From Aquamicrobium sp. (GTDB lineage Bacteria > Pseudomonadota > Alphaproteobacteria > Rhizobiales > Rhizobiaceae), in the NCBI GenBank assembly GCA_019739225.1, contig JAHHDT010000005.1, positions 930,001-994,000 on the forward strand: DNA of 64,000 nucleotides. Direction: 5' to 3'. Of this stretch, positions 1 to 9,536 are shown piece by piece. The notes under the pieces were generated by a model. It saw only the letters and a list, made by a program, of their open reading frames with translations, had not been told where the DNA came from and did not search any database. The position numbers and the translations under genes are program-made. Within the stretch, counting starts at the first letter, position 1, and each line of letters starts with the position of its first letter.

Positions 1-158
1 GGCGTGACGACGACAGGGTCGGGTAGACCTTCCATGAACTCGGCGAGCACGTCGCCGATGGCATTGCGAAGGGCTGGCTTGAAGCGTTCTTCAATGGCGC
101 GCTCGAATTCCGCGATACGGGCATCAAATACGATGGTGAAGCGTTCGCTTTGGGTCAT
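1..158 (-). CDS. Phage protein of unknown function downstream of the portal gene (3' part beyond window)
   Basis: An open frame starts at ATG 158-156 and runs off the left edge after 52 codons. Its start overlaps the stop of the portal gene in an ATGA arrangement, which supports translational coupling and a real gene. The visible protein begins MTQSERFTIVFDARIAEFE and is a mix of acidic and basic residues that could form helices. I do not recognise the family. In HK97-type head modules the gene after the portal is usually a protease or capsid gene, but nothing visible here identifies either. Confidence 0.6.
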   Translation of the reverse strand, partial: MTQSERFTIVFDARIAEFERAIEERFKPALRNAIGDVLAEFMEGLPDPVVVT

Positions 159-1384
159 TTGGAATCCTTCGCCTTCGCCGTCGCCGTCGCCGGCCCGGTC
201 GTCGTGGTCGTGGTGTAGGGGTTCGCCAGTTCGTCGCCGCCTTCGATAGCCGGCAGGTTCATTGCGGCGCGCACTTCGTTCGGCGTCATGGCGCGCATGG
301 CGACCAACTTGCCGAAGATTTCGGCGCGGCCGGCTGCATCGGCGCGCTGAAGGTCGTCAATGACAAACTCGAAATAGAAGTCGTCTTGCTCGTCTTCAGT
401 CAGAAGCACCGTGGCATAGGCGTCCTGCCAACGGTCCAGCCAAGGGCGAAGGCAAAGCTGAAGAAAGCTCGCCGCCATCTGTTCGGCGTTGCCCCACGTG
501 GCCCGGTCTAGCTGATAAAGCATCGACGGCGGCACGCCGAAGACGCGCGCAATCTCGTTGATCTGTTCGACGCGGTTTTCGAGGAACTGCGCATCGGTCG
601 AGGTCATAGTCGGCTGGTCGTATTTCCAGCCGGCATCAAGAATGAGCGGATCGCCACTGGCATTGGACTGCCACGCGCGCCACTGCTTGAGGATGCTCGC
701 AACGGTCTTTGCCCCGGCTTCGCTGCCGGAGGGCTTCTCATTCGAGATGATACCGGAAGGTCGAGCGCCGGAAGCGAAGAACTGTTCGGCGTGGCGTTCA
801 AGCACCATGGCAAGGCCGATGGCCCTTTTGCCGGCATGGACCGGCGAGAAACCACCGAAGGCCGGGACATAGAGCACGTCACGATAGGAAAGCCGAACCT
901 GCTTCCGGCCCTTCACGTTCACAACGTAATAGGGCTCGCCATCGTCTTCGATGCGGCGCTGCACCGTGCCGGGTGCAAGGCGGTGTAGCTCAAGCGGCCT
1001 GTCATCACTGGCGCGCACGATCTGCGCATAGCCAGCGCCATGCAGAAGCGCATCGGCAGTCAGGTCAACGCGAAGCTGGCCGGCGCTGGTCCAAGGGTTC
1101 GCGCGGCCATGCACGAGACGGAACGCGGAGTGATCCTTCGCCGCTTCCTTGCTGTCGCCTTCATCCGCATAGAGCTTGGACGGCAGGGAACCGACAGTCT
1201 CGGCGATCAGGCGCACGGCATGAAGGACGGCCGGCACATAGTTCGCGGTAATACTGTTGACGACAGCGCCCGAAAGCGTCGGCGTTACACCGAAGATTTC
1301 GGCAATGGCTGGGTCGGAAAGCGGCACGGATTTCTGTTCCATGCCGCCGCCGAACATACGCTTTACAGGACTCAAGAAACGCAA
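155..1384 (-). CDS. HK97-family phage portal protein
   Basis: About 409 residues, the normal length for HK97-type portals, which form the dodecameric ring at the capsid vertex through which DNA is packaged. Recognisable family features are the N-terminal region with LHAVRLIAETVGSLPSKLY, the central GARPSGIISNEKP segment and the C-terminal stretch VFGVPPSMLYQLDRATWGN followed by a long helix. The furthest start is TTG at 1384, with a weak purine-rich GGTG upstream; an ATG at 1357 is an alternative. The gene lies directly behind the integrase on the same strand, with no terminase gene in between, which is unusual for a standard prophage. Function is confident; whether the element is a complete phage is not. 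Confidence 0.9.
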   Translation of the reverse strand: MRFLSPVKRMFGGGMEQKSVPLSDPAIAEIFGVTPTLSGAVVNSITANYVPAVLHAVRLIAETVGSLPSKLYADEGDSKEAAKDHSAFRLVHGRANPWTSAGQLRVDLTADALLHGAGYAQIVRASDDRPLELHRLAPGTVQRRIEDDGEPYYVVNVKGRKQVRLSYRDVLYVPAFGGFSPVHAGKRAIGLAMVLERHAEQFFASGARPSGIISNEKPSGSEAGAKTVASILKQWRAWQSNASGDPLILDAGWKYDQPTMTSTDAQFLENRVEQINEIARVFGVPPSMLYQLDRATWGNAEQMAASFLQLCLRPWLDRWQDAYATVLLTEDEQDDFYFEFVIDDLQRADAAGRAEIFGKLVAMRAMTPNEVRAAMNLPAIEGGDELANPYTTTTTTGPATATAKAKDSK

Positions 1385-1396
1385 CGCGACACAACA

Positions 1397-1413
1397 CCTA
1401 AGTTCAACTTAGG
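1397..1413 (-). promoter_or_regulatory. Perfect inverted repeat just upstream of the portal gene
   Basis: CCTAAGTT-c-AACTTAGG has 8-bp perfect arms around one central base, 12 bp upstream of the portal TTG start. The surrounding 120 bp (1385-1505) is AT-richer than its neighbours. The symmetry suits a dimeric repressor operator controlling the portal transcript; this is inference. Confidence 0.4.
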
Positions 1414-1462
1414 AATATTGTCTCACATGCCGAATCCGGTGTGAATCCCGAAAATGAATAAA

Positions 1463-1480
1463 TTCCTACAAAAATAGGAA
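1463..1480 (-). terminator. Weak hairpin downstream of the integrase gene
   Basis: TTCCTA and TAGGAA form a 6-bp stem with a 6-nt loop, followed on the minus strand by a T-rich stretch. It begins 25 bp after the integrase stop. The stem is short and AT-rich, so it is at best a weak intrinsic terminator. Confidence 0.3.
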
Positions 1481-1505
1481 AATAATCATCTCGTGTTGTT
1501 TGTCA

Positions 1506-3101
1506 TTAGGCAGCTTCAGCCGCTGCCGTATCCAAATTGTAGTGCGGAAACCGTTCGATTGCTGCTTTCCGAGCCTTGAGCGTCACGTCGCCGTAGTTGT
1601 CGCCGGCCGTCTTTGATGCGTGGCCTTGAATGGCGTCTAGTGTTCTGTCGGAAATCCCTTGCTCCTGCCCGACTGTCTTGAAGCGGTGCCGCCAGCCATG
1701 GCTAGGCGCAACACCTTCAGGGATGACGCCGAGGCCTTGAAGCCATACGCTGATACGGCCGGTGACGGTCTTTGCAGCAAGCGCCGGATTTTTGCCGCGT
1801 CGGTCTGGATAGAACAACGGGCCATCCGCCGAAGCGTCCACGAAGTCCATGAAGCCCATTTCGATCAACTGCGGATGCAAAGGCACGTCGCGGTAGTCGC
1901 CAGCCTTCACCGTGCCGGCATCAGGCCGAATGCGCATGACGTGCGTCTCGCCTTCCTTGCGGAAGTCCTGTTTCCGAAGCTGCGTGATTTCTGCGATGCG
2001 CGCGCCGGTGAATGCGCAAAGGATCGGCGACCAGCGTTTCGCGGCCGTGGTCTTTGGATGCTCCATAGTCGCCGCGTTGTCGGTGACGGCCGGAACGTGG
2101 TCACGAGCGGCGCGCAAGATGACAACGGCTTCCGCATCGGTGAAGCCCTTTTCGCGGGAGCGCTGTTTCTTCGGCACGTCTTGCCGAACTCTCTCGGCGA
2201 CGTTGGTTTCTAACTTGTCGTTTTCGACGGCCCATTTCAGCACCGTGCGGACGGATGCGAGATAGACGTGCCCCACGGTCTTCGCCGAAAGGGTCTTCAG
2301 GCGAGCATCGCGCCAATCCATAAGGTTCTGTTTAGTGAGCCGCCGCGCATCGTTGTGGCCGATGAACTTGACCAAATCGGCAAAGACCGGCGTCCACCGC
2401 TTTTCGATGCCACGGCCTTTGCCGATGATCTTCCGGCTTGCGACGTAGTCAGTCAGAAGCCGCTTTAAGGGGAGGGGCGGCTTGTCGTCGGCTGGCGGGG
2501 TGGCGTTGACCAAAAGCGGGTGAGTCGGCTTGCCGCTCCAATCGCCGTCATGGCGTTCGGCCACGCGGGAAAGCAATTCGTATTCACTGACACACAAAGC
2601 GCGCGCCAGCGTTCGCCATTCCACCGTGCCGCGTTCCGCTGTCGTGTTGCCGAGATGCCGGAAGCGTTCGATGCGTGAGCCGACAAGTTCCTCTAGCTGG
2701 TCATCGTCAAGAGCGCCGGAGAAGCCATCTCGGAGCCGCTTGGCGTGAAGGTCGTCAATATCCATCCGTGCATAGCGCGGATCGGCATCGCGGATTTCCT
2801 CATCAAAGGCGAGTTGAGATTGATAGTGGCGAAGCGCGATCTGGTCGGGTGCAAGGGGGTAACGTCCGACTGTCACCGCTTTCTTGCCAGCCTCAACGGC
2901 ACGGCGTTCGCCGAGTGCTATATTGTGTTGAAGTAAGGCCACCGCGCCGGGGAGCTTCTTCAGCGCCTCGCGTCGGTCGGGGCCGAGCGGCGTTCGCAGT
3001 TCGGTCTTCCCGTCCATAAACGGGCGAAGCTCTTTGGGAATGACCAGCCGGGCAAAGTAGCGCCCGTCTCGATTGAGAAGATTCCGCACCTTGCCAGCCA
3101 T
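1506..3101 (-). CDS. Tyrosine-type site-specific recombinase (integrase) of the prophage/element
   Basis: 531 residues. The N-terminus, with YFARLVIPKELRPFMDGKTE, matches the DUF6538-type arm domain found in proteobacterial integrases, followed by a SAM-like core-binding region and the catalytic domain. Catalytic residues visible are the first Arg in CAFTGARIAEITQL, the HxxR box in SHGWRHRFKT, the His of QGHAS and the nucleophile Tyr in DNYGDV. The gene starts 93 bp from the 3' end of tRNA-Thr(GGT) and is transcribed away from it, the usual geometry for an integrase at the end of an element that uses a tRNA gene as attachment site. It carries out integration and, with an excisionase not seen here, excision. 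Confidence 0.93.
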   Translation of the reverse strand: MAGKVRNLLNRDGRYFARLVIPKELRPFMDGKTELRTPLGPDRREALKKLPGAVALLQHNIALGERRAVEAGKKAVTVGRYPLAPDQIALRHYQSQLAFDEEIRDADPRYARMDIDDLHAKRLRDGFSGALDDDQLEELVGSRIERFRHLGNTTAERGTVEWRTLARALCVSEYELLSRVAERHDGDWSGKPTHPLLVNATPPADDKPPLPLKRLLTDYVASRKIIGKGRGIEKRWTPVFADLVKFIGHNDARRLTKQNLMDWRDARLKTLSAKTVGHVYLASVRTVLKWAVENDKLETNVAERVRQDVPKKQRSREKGFTDAEAVVILRAARDHVPAVTDNAATMEHPKTTAAKRWSPILCAFTGARIAEITQLRKQDFRKEGETHVMRIRPDAGTVKAGDYRDVPLHPQLIEMGFMDFVDASADGPLFYPDRRGKNPALAAKTVTGRISVWLQGLGVIPEGVAPSHGWRHRFKTVGQEQGISDRTLDAIQGHASKTAGDNYGDVTLKARKAAIERFPHYNLDTAAAEAA

Positions 3102-3193
3102 GATCGCCGCCCGTTTTGTTACGAAGTTTGTAACATCAATATGGACGGAAGCCCTTACGGGTCAAGGCTTTCAACGATTTCAATCAGATAGAA

Positions 3194-3268
<75 letters not shown>

Positions 3269-3466
3269 AGGCCTTGAATGCGGCGGACTTCTGCCACAAG
3301 CGTCGGCCAAGCGCAAGCGCGGATCGGTGCATTATTGAGCGCGTTTCGGGTTGCGCGCCGCAGCCGTGGTCGATCGTGCGGAACGGCGGCTTGAGCGTGG
3401 GCGTACCTGTGCTGTAGGCTGCGCCGCCAGATGAACACAATTTGCTTTTAGCCGGGGTATTCCCGT

Positions 3467-3667
3467 TTGAACCCGCCACGCGTGCCTCCGCCGACTGATT
3501 CCGCGTCGAAACAGACTGAAGAGCAGGACAGGAAGACCGCGCGGCTTGCGCAGAAGCTGCGAGCCAATCTTCAAAGGCGAAAGGCACAGGCGCGATCAAG
3601 ACGGGAAGGCGGGGCCGATTCGCGCCCCGAGGGACTGTTGAAGGGTGAAGGGGACGACAGCGAATGA
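3467..3667 (+). CDS. Small basic conserved-type protein upstream of murA
   Basis: 66 codons from TTG 3467, with a GTG at 3482 as a plausible alternative start. The product is very polar, with a central helix rich in Lys, Arg, Gln and Ala (RTARLAQKLRANLQRRKAQA) and a short acidic tail. Rhizobial genomes carry a similar small arginine-rich protein ahead of murA, which is why I keep it. No catalytic motif is visible and the function is unknown. The 134 bp to murA hold no other gene. Confidence 0.5.
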   Translation: MNPPRVPPPTDSASKQTEEQDRKTARLAQKLRANLQRRKAQARSRREGGADSRPEGLLKGEGDDSE

Positions 3668-3801
3668 GCCGGCTGACCGGTGCCGCTGCGCAAATGCTTC
3701 CTCACGACATCCCTGTTGAACCTGACCGTCCGCCGCGCTAGACGGGCCGGCCTCGGACCATTGGACGCAAGCATGCCGGCAGGCCGGCGAGGGGACCACG
3801 C

Positions 3802-5091
3802 ATGGATCGTATCAGGATAGTCGGCGGTAACGAGCTGAACGGGTCCATCCCGATCTCGGGCGCCAAGAATGCCGCCCTGCCGCTGATGATCGCGTCGCTC
3901 CTGACCGACGGGACGCTCAGCCTCGAAAACGTGCCGCACCTCGCCGATGTCGAGCAGCTCACGCGCATCCTCGGCAATCATGGTGTCGACTATTCGGTCA
4001 ACGGCCGCCGCGAGGCGCAGAACTCGACCTATGCCCGCACGGTGAACTTCACCGCCCGCAACATCGTCGACACCGTGGCGCCCTATGAGCTGGTGTCGAA
4101 GATGCGCGCGTCGTTCTGGGTCATCGGTCCGCTGCTGGCGCGCATGGGCGAGGCCCGCGTCTCGCTGCCGGGCGGCTGCGCCATCGGCACGAGGCCCGTC
4201 GACCTGTTTATAGACGGGCTCCGCGCGCTGGGCGCGGAGATCGAGATCGAGCAGGGCTACGTCCATGCCAGCGCGCCCAAGGGCCTGATCGGCGACCGTT
4301 ATGTATTCCCCAAGGTCTCCGTCGGCGCGACCCATGTGTTGATGATGGCGGCGTCTCTCGCGCGCGGCCAGACGGTTCTGGAGAACACTGCCCGCGAACC
4401 GGAGATCGTCAATCTTGCCGAATGCCTGAACGCGATGGGCGCGCGCATCTCCGGCGCCGGCACTTCGACTATCGTGATCGACGGCGTCACCTCGCTATCG
4501 GGCGCGACGCACCAGGTCATCCCCGACCGCATCGAGACCGGCACTTACGCCATGGCGGTCGCCATGACCGGCGGCGACGTGGTGCTGGAAGGTGCGCGTG
4601 CCGACCTCCTGGAGGATGCGCTCGATGCAGTATCCCGCGCCGGGGCTGAAATCACGCCGCTCAACTCCGGTATCCGCGTCCGCCGAAACGGTGCCGGCAT
4701 CCAGCCGGTCGACGTCACGACCGAGCCGTTCCCGGGTTTCCCGACCGATCTGCAGGCGCAGTTCATGGGGCTGATGACGCGCGCGGCAGGCCGCTCGCGC
4801 ATCACCGAGACCATTTTCGAGAACCGCTTCATGCATGTGCAGGAGCTCGCCCGTCTCGGCGCAAAGATCACGCTGTCGGGGCAGACGGCCATCGTCGACG
4901 GCGTGCCGCAGCTCAAGGGCGCACCGGTGATGGCGACCGACCTGCGTGCCTCGGTTTCGCTCGTGATTGCCGGGCTTGCCGCCGAGGGTGAGACTATCGT
5001 CAACCGCGTCTATCATCTCGACCGCGGCTTCGAGCGGCTGGAAGAAAAACTCTCCGGTTGCGGCGCGACGATCGAACGCCTGTCTTCATAG
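3802..5091 (+). CDS. murA: UDP-N-acetylglucosamine 1-carboxyvinyltransferase MurA
   Basis: 429 residues, full length for MurA, the cytoplasmic enzyme that transfers enolpyruvate from PEP to UDP-GlcNAc in the first committed step of peptidoglycan synthesis. The N-terminus [20 protein letters not shown] with the KN pair (GAKNAALPL) is diagnostic, and the PEP-binding catalytic Cys is present in [16 protein letters not shown], so this is the fosfomycin-sensitive type. The protein ends with the usual [11 protein letters not shown] region. It opens the conserved rhizobial block that continues with the DUF2948 gene and hisD. Confidence 0.98.
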   Translation: MDRIRIVGGNELNGSIPISGAKNAALPLMIASLLTDGTLSLENVPHLADVEQLTRILGNHGVDYSVNGRREAQNSTYARTVNFTARNIVDTVAPYELVSKMRASFWVIGPLLARMGEARVSLPGGCAIGTRPVDLFIDGLRALGAEIEIEQGYVHASAPKGLIGDRYVFPKVSVGATHVLMMAASLARGQTVLENTAREPEIVNLAECLNAMGARISGAGTSTIVIDGVTSLSGATHQVIPDRIETGTYAMAVAMTGGDVVLEGARADLLEDALDAVSRAGAEITPLNSGIRVRRNGAGIQPVDVTTEPFPGFPTDLQAQFMGLMTRAAGRSRITETIFENRFMHVQELARLGAKITLSGQTAIVDGVPQLKGAPVMATDLRASVSLVIAGLAAEGETIVNRVYHLDRGFERLEEKLSGCGATIERLSS

Positions 5092-5237
5092 GCCCCCAAG
5101 GTATTAGGGCCGTGGGGAAACGGGTGGTTGTTGCCCTACTGCCTTACTCCCCTATTCCCTCTCATCCTGTTGCGCCGCACATCAAGACGGCCTAACACCG
5201 GAACTGAACCGTTCCGGCCCTTGCGGATTGCGTATCG

Positions 5238-5675
5238 ATGTCACAACTCAAGCTTGTCGCCCTCGACGAACAGGATCTACAGGTCATCTCTGCCCACACG
5301 CAGGATGCCGTGATGAAGATCGGCGACCTGTCCTACCTTGCTGCGGAGAAGCGTTTCGTGGCCGCGATCAACCGCTTCGCCTGGGAGGCGAAGAAGGGCT
5401 TCTTCTCACGCCACAACGAACGACGGCGCAGTGCACTGCATTTCGAGAGTGTTCGCGGCGTCAAGCTGACGGGCATTGATCGCAGCAAGGCCGACGATGT
5501 GCTGTCGCTGCTGGCGATCCGCTTCGAACCGGGCGCAGAGGCGCCGGCCGGTTCGATCGAACTCACCTTCTCCGGCGGGGCCGCGATCCGGCTGGAGGTG
5601 GACTACATCGAAGCGCGCCTTGCCGATCTTGGCGCCGCATGGGAAACACCGTCCCGCCCCGTCCATACGGGTTGA
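5238..5675 (+). CDS. DUF2948 family protein
   Basis: 145 residues beginning MSQLKLVALDEQDLQVISA, with AVMKIGDLSYLAAEKRFVAA and the RRRSALHFESV region typical of the DUF2948 family. These are cytoplasmic proteins of unknown function found almost only in Alphaproteobacteria, and they regularly sit between murA and hisD as here. The end reads RLEVDYIEARLADLGAAWETP, likely the conserved core strand-helix. No signal peptide or membrane segment. The gene precedes hisD by 16 bp and is probably co-transcribed with it. Confidence 0.9.
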   Translation: MSQLKLVALDEQDLQVISAHTQDAVMKIGDLSYLAAEKRFVAAINRFAWEAKKGFFSRHNERRRSALHFESVRGVKLTGIDRSKADDVLSLLAIRFEPGAEAPAGSIELTFSGGAAIRLEVDYIEARLADLGAAWETPSRPVHTG

Positions 5676-5691
5676 GGGAGCTCTACCGACC

Positions 5692-6990
5692 ATGCCATTA
5701 CGCCTCGACCGATCCGCTGCCGGTTTCGAAGCCGACTTCGCCGCATTCCTCGCCACCAAGCGTGAGGTATCGGAGGATGTCGACGTGGTCGTGCGCGACA
5801 TCATCGCGCGCGTTCGAGAAGACGGCGACGCGGCGCTCATCGACTATACCAAGCGGTTCGACCGGCTCGATCTCTCGGAACCGGGCATAGCCGTAAGCGA
5901 AGCCGAGGTCGACGCGGCAATGGCCGAAGTCGATGCCGATACGCTTGCTGCCCTGCGTTTCGCACATGAGCGCATCACGGCTCACCATGCGCGCCAGATG
6001 CCGCAGGACGACCGCTATGTCGATCCGGTCGGAGTCGAGCTCGGTTCGCGCTGGACGGCAGTCGAAGCTGTCGGCCTCTACGTGCCCGGCGGGACCGCGA
6101 GCTATCCGAGTTCAGTGCTGATGAACGCCGTGCCGGCTAGAGTCGCGGGTGTCGAGCGCATCGTCATGACGGTCCCGTCGCCGGACGGACAGCTGAACCC
6201 GCTTGTTCTGGCAGCCGCCCGGCTGGCAGGCGTATCGGAAATCTACCGTGTCGGCGGCGCGCAGGCGATCGCGGCTCTGGCCTATGGAACAGAGACGATC
6301 GCGCCGGTGGCGAAGATCGTGGGGCCGGGCAATGCCTATGTCGCCGCCGCCAAGCGACGCGTGTTCGGCACCGTCGGCATCGACATGATCGCCGGTCCGT
6401 CCGAGGTGCTGGTGATTGCCGATGGCAACAACGACCCGTCATGGCTGGCCGCCGACCTGCTCGCACAGGCCGAGCACGACGCTGCCGCACAGTCGATCCT
6501 TATAACCGACGATGCAGGGCTCGCCGACGCGGTCGAGGCCGAGGTGGAGTGGCAGCTTGCCCGCCTTCCGCGCGGCGAGATGGCAGCTGCGAGCTGGCGT
6601 GATTTCGGCGCTGTCATCGTCGTGGCGGATCTCGCCGATGCCGCGCCGCTCGCAAACCGCATAGCGGCGGAGCATCTCGAGCTCGCGATGGACGACGCCG
6701 AAAACTACGTTGAAAAGATCCGCAACGCGGGCGCGGTTTTTCTCGGCCGCCACACGCCCGAGGTGATCGGCGACTATGTCGGCGGTTCCAATCACGTTTT
6801 GCCGACTGCGCGGTCGGCGCGTTTCTCGTCTGGTCTCTCGGTGCTCGATTTCGTCAAGCGCACGTCTCTCCTGAAGCTAGGACCCGAGCAGTTGCGCCTG
6901 CTGGCGCCTGCTGCGATCGCGCTCGCGCGCGCCGAGAATCTGGACGGCCATGCGGCTTCCGTCGCAATCCGGCTCAATCCCGAAAGCTAG
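5692..6990 (+). CDS. hisD: Histidinol dehydrogenase HisD
   Basis: 432 residues from ATG 5692 (MPLRLDRSAAGFEADF), the normal length. It performs the last two steps of histidine synthesis, oxidising L-histidinol to histidine with two NAD. The nucleotide-binding GLYVPGGTASYPSSVLMN, the AGPSEVLVIAD segment, the AEHDAAAQ loop with zinc/catalytic residues and the C-terminal GSNHVLPTARSARFSSGLS all match. The open frame extends upstream, but those residues overlap the DUF2948 gene and carry no family similarity. Located in the usual place next to the UPF0262 and phosphatase genes. Confidence 0.97.
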   Translation: MPLRLDRSAAGFEADFAAFLATKREVSEDVDVVVRDIIARVREDGDAALIDYTKRFDRLDLSEPGIAVSEAEVDAAMAEVDADTLAALRFAHERITAHHARQMPQDDRYVDPVGVELGSRWTAVEAVGLYVPGGTASYPSSVLMNAVPARVAGVERIVMTVPSPDGQLNPLVLAAARLAGVSEIYRVGGAQAIAALAYGTETIAPVAKIVGPGNAYVAAAKRRVFGTVGIDMIAGPSEVLVIADGNNDPSWLAADLLAQAEHDAAAQSILITDDAGLADAVEAEVEWQLARLPRGEMAAASWRDFGAVIVVADLADAAPLANRIAAEHLELAMDDAENYVEKIRNAGAVFLGRHTPEVIGDYVGGSNHVLPTARSARFSSGLSVLDFVKRTSLLKLGPEQLRLLAPAAIALARAENLDGHAASVAIRLNPES

Positions 6991-6993
6991 GTC

Positions 6994-7476
6994 ATGAGCG
7001 AGCGCGATCGAAACGCCCGGCTGATCGATGTCGAACTCGACGAATCGATCGGGCGCTCGACGCCGGACGTCGAGCACGAACGCGCAGTCGCGATTTTCGA
7101 TCTGATCGAGGATAACTCGTTTCGGCCTGCCGGCGATGACAAGGGCGGGCCCTACAAGCTGAGGCTGTCGGTTGTCGATTCGAAGCTGGTCTTTGCGATT
7201 TCACGCGAGGATGGCGAGGCCGTCGTCACACACATCCTGTCGCTGACGCCGTTCCGGCGCGTGGTGAAGGATTATTTCCTGATCTGCGAGAGCTATTACG
7301 AAGCGATCCGCACCTCGACTCCCTCGCAGATCGAGGCGATCGACATGGGTCGCCGCGGTCTTCACAACGAAGGGTCACAGACCCTGATGGATCGCCTCTC
7401 CGGCAAGATCGATGTCGATTTCGATACCGCGCGCCGGATCTTCACCCTGGTCTGCGTGCTGCACTGGCGGGGCTGA
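6994..7476 (+). CDS. UPF0262 family protein
   Basis: 160 residues, starting 3 bp after his[21 protein letters not shown] followed by [16 protein letters not shown] and [15 protein letters not shown] are the hallmarks of UPF0262, an alphaproteobacterial family without known function that accompanies hisD. Cytoplasmic by sequence. Separated by 2 bp from the next gene, so part of the hisD operon. Confidence 0.93.
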   Translation: MSERDRNARLIDVELDESIGRSTPDVEHERAVAIFDLIEDNSFRPAGDDKGGPYKLRLSVVDSKLVFAISREDGEAVVTHILSLTPFRRVVKDYFLICESYYEAIRTSTPSQIEAIDMGRRGLHNEGSQTLMDRLSGKIDVDFDTARRIFTLVCVLHWRG

Positions 7477-7478
7477 CG

Positions 7479-7928
7479 ATGTCGGCGACGGGCGCCGCCC
7501 CGCTTCCCCGTTCGGTCCTGTTCCTGTGCGGCATGAACGCCATACGATCGCCGATGGCGGAAGTGCTGGCCAGGAAGGTCTTGCCTCAGGCGACTTTTGT
7601 TGCCTCGGCCGGCGTACGAGCTGGCGCGCGCGACCCCTTCGTCGATGCCGTTCTTGCCGAAAAGGGGCTAACGCTGGGCAATCGCCAGCCGCAACGGCTC
7701 GATGAGATGGAAGACGCCTATTTCGACCTGATCGTCACACTCGCGCCCGAGGCGCATCACGCCGCACTCGAACTGACCCGCTCGATGGCTGTCGATGTCG
7801 AATACTGGCCGACGGCGGACCCGTCGGGCGCGGCTGGCTCACGTGACCGCATACTAGACGCCTACCGCGACGTGCGCGACAGGATCGAGCAGCGGATCGC
7901 CGCCCGCTTCGCTGCTGGTGAACCGTGA
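7479..7928 (+). CDS. Low-molecular-weight phosphatase / arsenate reductase-like protein
   Basis: 149 residues. The N-terminal P-loop FLCGMNAIRSPMAE fits the CX5R(S/T) motif of low-molecular-weight protein tyrosine phosphatases (Cys nucleophile, Arg phosphate binder, Ser). The acid-containing DP loop appears as EYWPTADPSG. Related proteins are either tyrosine phosphatases or thioredoxin-linked arsenate reductases; no additional Cys pair characteristic of ArsC is seen, so phosphatase activity is more likely. It is the last gene of the hisD operon, a conserved rhizobial arrangement. Confidence 0.88.
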   Translation: MSATGAAPLPRSVLFLCGMNAIRSPMAEVLARKVLPQATFVASAGVRAGARDPFVDAVLAEKGLTLGNRQPQRLDEMEDAYFDLIVTLAPEAHHAALELTRSMAVDVEYWPTADPSGAAGSRDRILDAYRDVRDRIEQRIAARFAAGEP

Positions 7929-7953
7929 ACATTCCAAGAATAAGCATGTTCAC
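7925..7953. terminator. Inverted repeat at the end of the hisD operon
   Basis: GTGAACAT and ATGTTCAC form perfect 8-bp arms with a 13-nt loop, overlapping the stop of the phosphatase gene and 78 bp ahead of infA. There is no T-tract, so it may stabilise or end the hisD-operon transcript, or mark a regulatory site for infA. Confidence 0.3.
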
Positions 7954-8030
7954 AAATCCGGAGTAATCATATAGGTTCCGCCGGAATTTCCGGCCGGGGC
8001 CGGCGATATCCAACAAGCCATAGGAATCGG

Positions 8031-8249
8031 ATGCCGAAGGAAGAAGTACTGGAGTTTCCGGGCGTCGTCACTGAACTGCTGCCGAATGCCATGTTCAGGG
8101 TCAAGCTCGAGAACGAACACGAGATCATAGCGCATACGGCCGGCCGCATGCGCAAGAACCGGATTCGCGTTCTGACCGGCGACAAGGTCCTTGTCGAAAT
8201 GACGCCCTACGACCTGACCAAGGGTCGTATCACCTACCGCTTCAAGTAG
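8031..8249 (+). CDS. infA: Translation initiation factor IF-1
   Basis: 72 residues, the universal length. A single S1/OB-fold domain is recognisable from [20 protein letters not shown], then [20 protein letters not shown] and the C-terminal [13 protein letters not shown]-1 occupies the 30S A site during initiation and cooperates with IF-2 and IF-3. It is followed by maf, the standard rhizobial order. Confidence 0.98.
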
Positions 8250-8286
8250 CGGTCGACGTTCTCTCCCGCATGCCGACGGGTCTTCG

Positions 8287-8913
8287 ATGAGTGTTTTCCA
8301 GAAGCTTGTGCTTGCCTCGGGCTCGCCGAGACGGATCGAGCTTCTTCAGCAGGCGGGCATAGAGCCCGACCGCCTCTTTCCTGCCGATCTGGACGAGACG
8401 CCGCTGCGCGCGGAGCATCCGCGCTCGCTGGCCAAGCGCCTTTCGCGCGCGAAAGCCGAGAAGGCGCAGGAAGGGCTTGCCAGGGACGGGGAGGACGATG
8501 CGTTCATCCTCGCCGCCGACACGGTGGTTGCCGTCGGCCGGCGCATCCTGCCCAAGGCGGAGCTGGTCGACGAAGCCTCGAACTGCCTGCGGCTGCTTTC
8601 GGGACGCACGCATCGGGTCTACACCGGCGTCTGCCTCATCACGCCGTCCGGCAAGCTGCGCCAGCGGCTGGTGGAGACGCGCGTGCGCTTCAAGCGCCTG
8701 TCGCGCGAGGAATTGGAAAGCTACCTCGCCTCGGGCGAATGGCGCGGCAAGGCAGGCGGCTACGGCATACAGGGCCTGGCCGGCACCTTCGTGGTCAAGA
8801 TGGTCGGTTCCTACACCAACGTGGTGGGCCTGCCGCTCTACGAGACGGTGGGACTGCTGACCGCTGACGGCTACAAGGTTCATTTCAACTGGCTGGCGGG
8901 CACGAGGGCCTGA
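8287..8913 (+). CDS. maf: Maf-family nucleoside triphosphate pyrophosphatase
   Basis: 208 residues. The start [20 protein letters not shown] is the Maf signature with the SxSPRR phosphate loop; the [17 protein letters not shown] and [12 protein letters not shown] motifs and the late [10 protein letters not shown] complete the family pattern. Maf proteins hydrolyse nucleoside triphosphates, dTTP/UTP or modified nucleotides depending on subgroup, to monophosphate and pyrophosphate, and have been tied to septum inhibition. It lies 37 bp after infA and 3 bp before yacG, so these are one operon. Confidence 0.95.
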   Translation: MSVFQKLVLASGSPRRIELLQQAGIEPDRLFPADLDETPLRAEHPRSLAKRLSRAKAEKAQEGLARDGEDDAFILAADTVVAVGRRILPKAELVDEASNCLRLLSGRTHRVYTGVCLITPSGKLRQRLVETRVRFKRLSREELESYLASGEWRGKAGGYGIQGLAGTFVVKMVGSYTNVVGLPLYETVGLLTADGYKVHFNWLAGTRA

Positions 8914-8916
8914 ACC

Positions 8917-9117
8917 GTGAGTGGTCAGGAAACCGGCAAGGTGACGCCGCTTCGCCCCCGCCGCCCGTGCCCCGAGTGCGGCAAGCCGTCCACCCGCGCC
9001 GACTATCCGTTCTGCTCGCCGCGCTGCAAGGATGTGGACCTCAATCGCTGGCTCTCCGGCTCTTATGCGATTCCTGTCACCGAAGCCGACGAGAACCTCG
9101 ACGACAACGAGCATTGA
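8917..9117 (+). CDS. yacG: DNA gyrase inhibitor / zinc-binding protein YacG
   Basis: 66 residues from a GTG start 3 bp after maf. The four-cysteine zinc knuckle CPECGKP...[15 protein letters not shown] is diagnostic for YacG, which in E. coli binds GyrB and inhibits gyrase. The acidic C-terminus (DENLDDNEH) is typical. The short maf-yacG gap suggests translational coupling. Confidence 0.95.
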   Translation: MSGQETGKVTPLRPRRPCPECGKPSTRADYPFCSPRCKDVDLNRWLSGSYAIPVTEADENLDDNEH

Positions 9118-9288
9118 CCACTGGGACGTGAGGGCTGGCGGGTCCAGCGACACCTACTGAATTTAGTCGCGAAATCGCGCCGCTTCGCGCTGGACAGGCG
9201 CAAAACTCGTGCTATAACCCACGCGCTTTCGGGCGGAAGACCAACGCCGCCCTTTGCAAGGAATGCCTTCCAGGCGACCCTTGCGGAT

Positions 9289-9364
9289 GCCCAGATAGCT
9301 CAGTTGGTAGAGCAGCGGATTGAAAATCCGCGTGTCGGTGGTTCGAATCCGCCTCTGGGCACCA
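9289..9364 (+). tRNA. tRNA-Phe (anticodon GAA)
   Basis: The cloverleaf reads acceptor GCCCAGA, D arm GCTC-AGTTGGTA-GAGC, anticodon arm GCGGA-TTGAAAA-TCCGC with anticodon GAA, T arm CGGTG-GTTCGAA-type loop, acceptor TCTGGGC, discriminator A and encoded CCA. It closes the conserved infA-maf-yacG block. The 172 bp after it hold no gene that I can support. Confidence 0.97.
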
Positions 9365-9536
9365 TTCCTACTTTTGCCGATTGAAAACAAATAGTTGGCG
9401 AGCCTAGCAGCTTATTGTGCCCCTTGTGCCGGCGTCAGTTGTTGGCAGCGGGCCTGCCGACCCCGGTTTGAGCGCTCCAGCGGGCAAAAAGGCAAGCTCG
9501 AAAGACGAAGTCGAACCGATCTCGTCAGTTTGACCG

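Noticed and set aside
3101-3193. Insertion sequence ends next to the integrase
   Set aside because: No terminal inverted repeats or transposase; the tRNA attachment geometry explains the junction better.
5092-5127. Possible terminator after murA (GGCCC and GGGCC arms)
   Set aside because: Stem of only 5 bp with no T-run, and the DUF2948 gene follows on the same strand.
8242-9153. Open frame of 303 codons opposite maf and yacG
   Set aside because: Shadow of two well-identified genes on the other strand.
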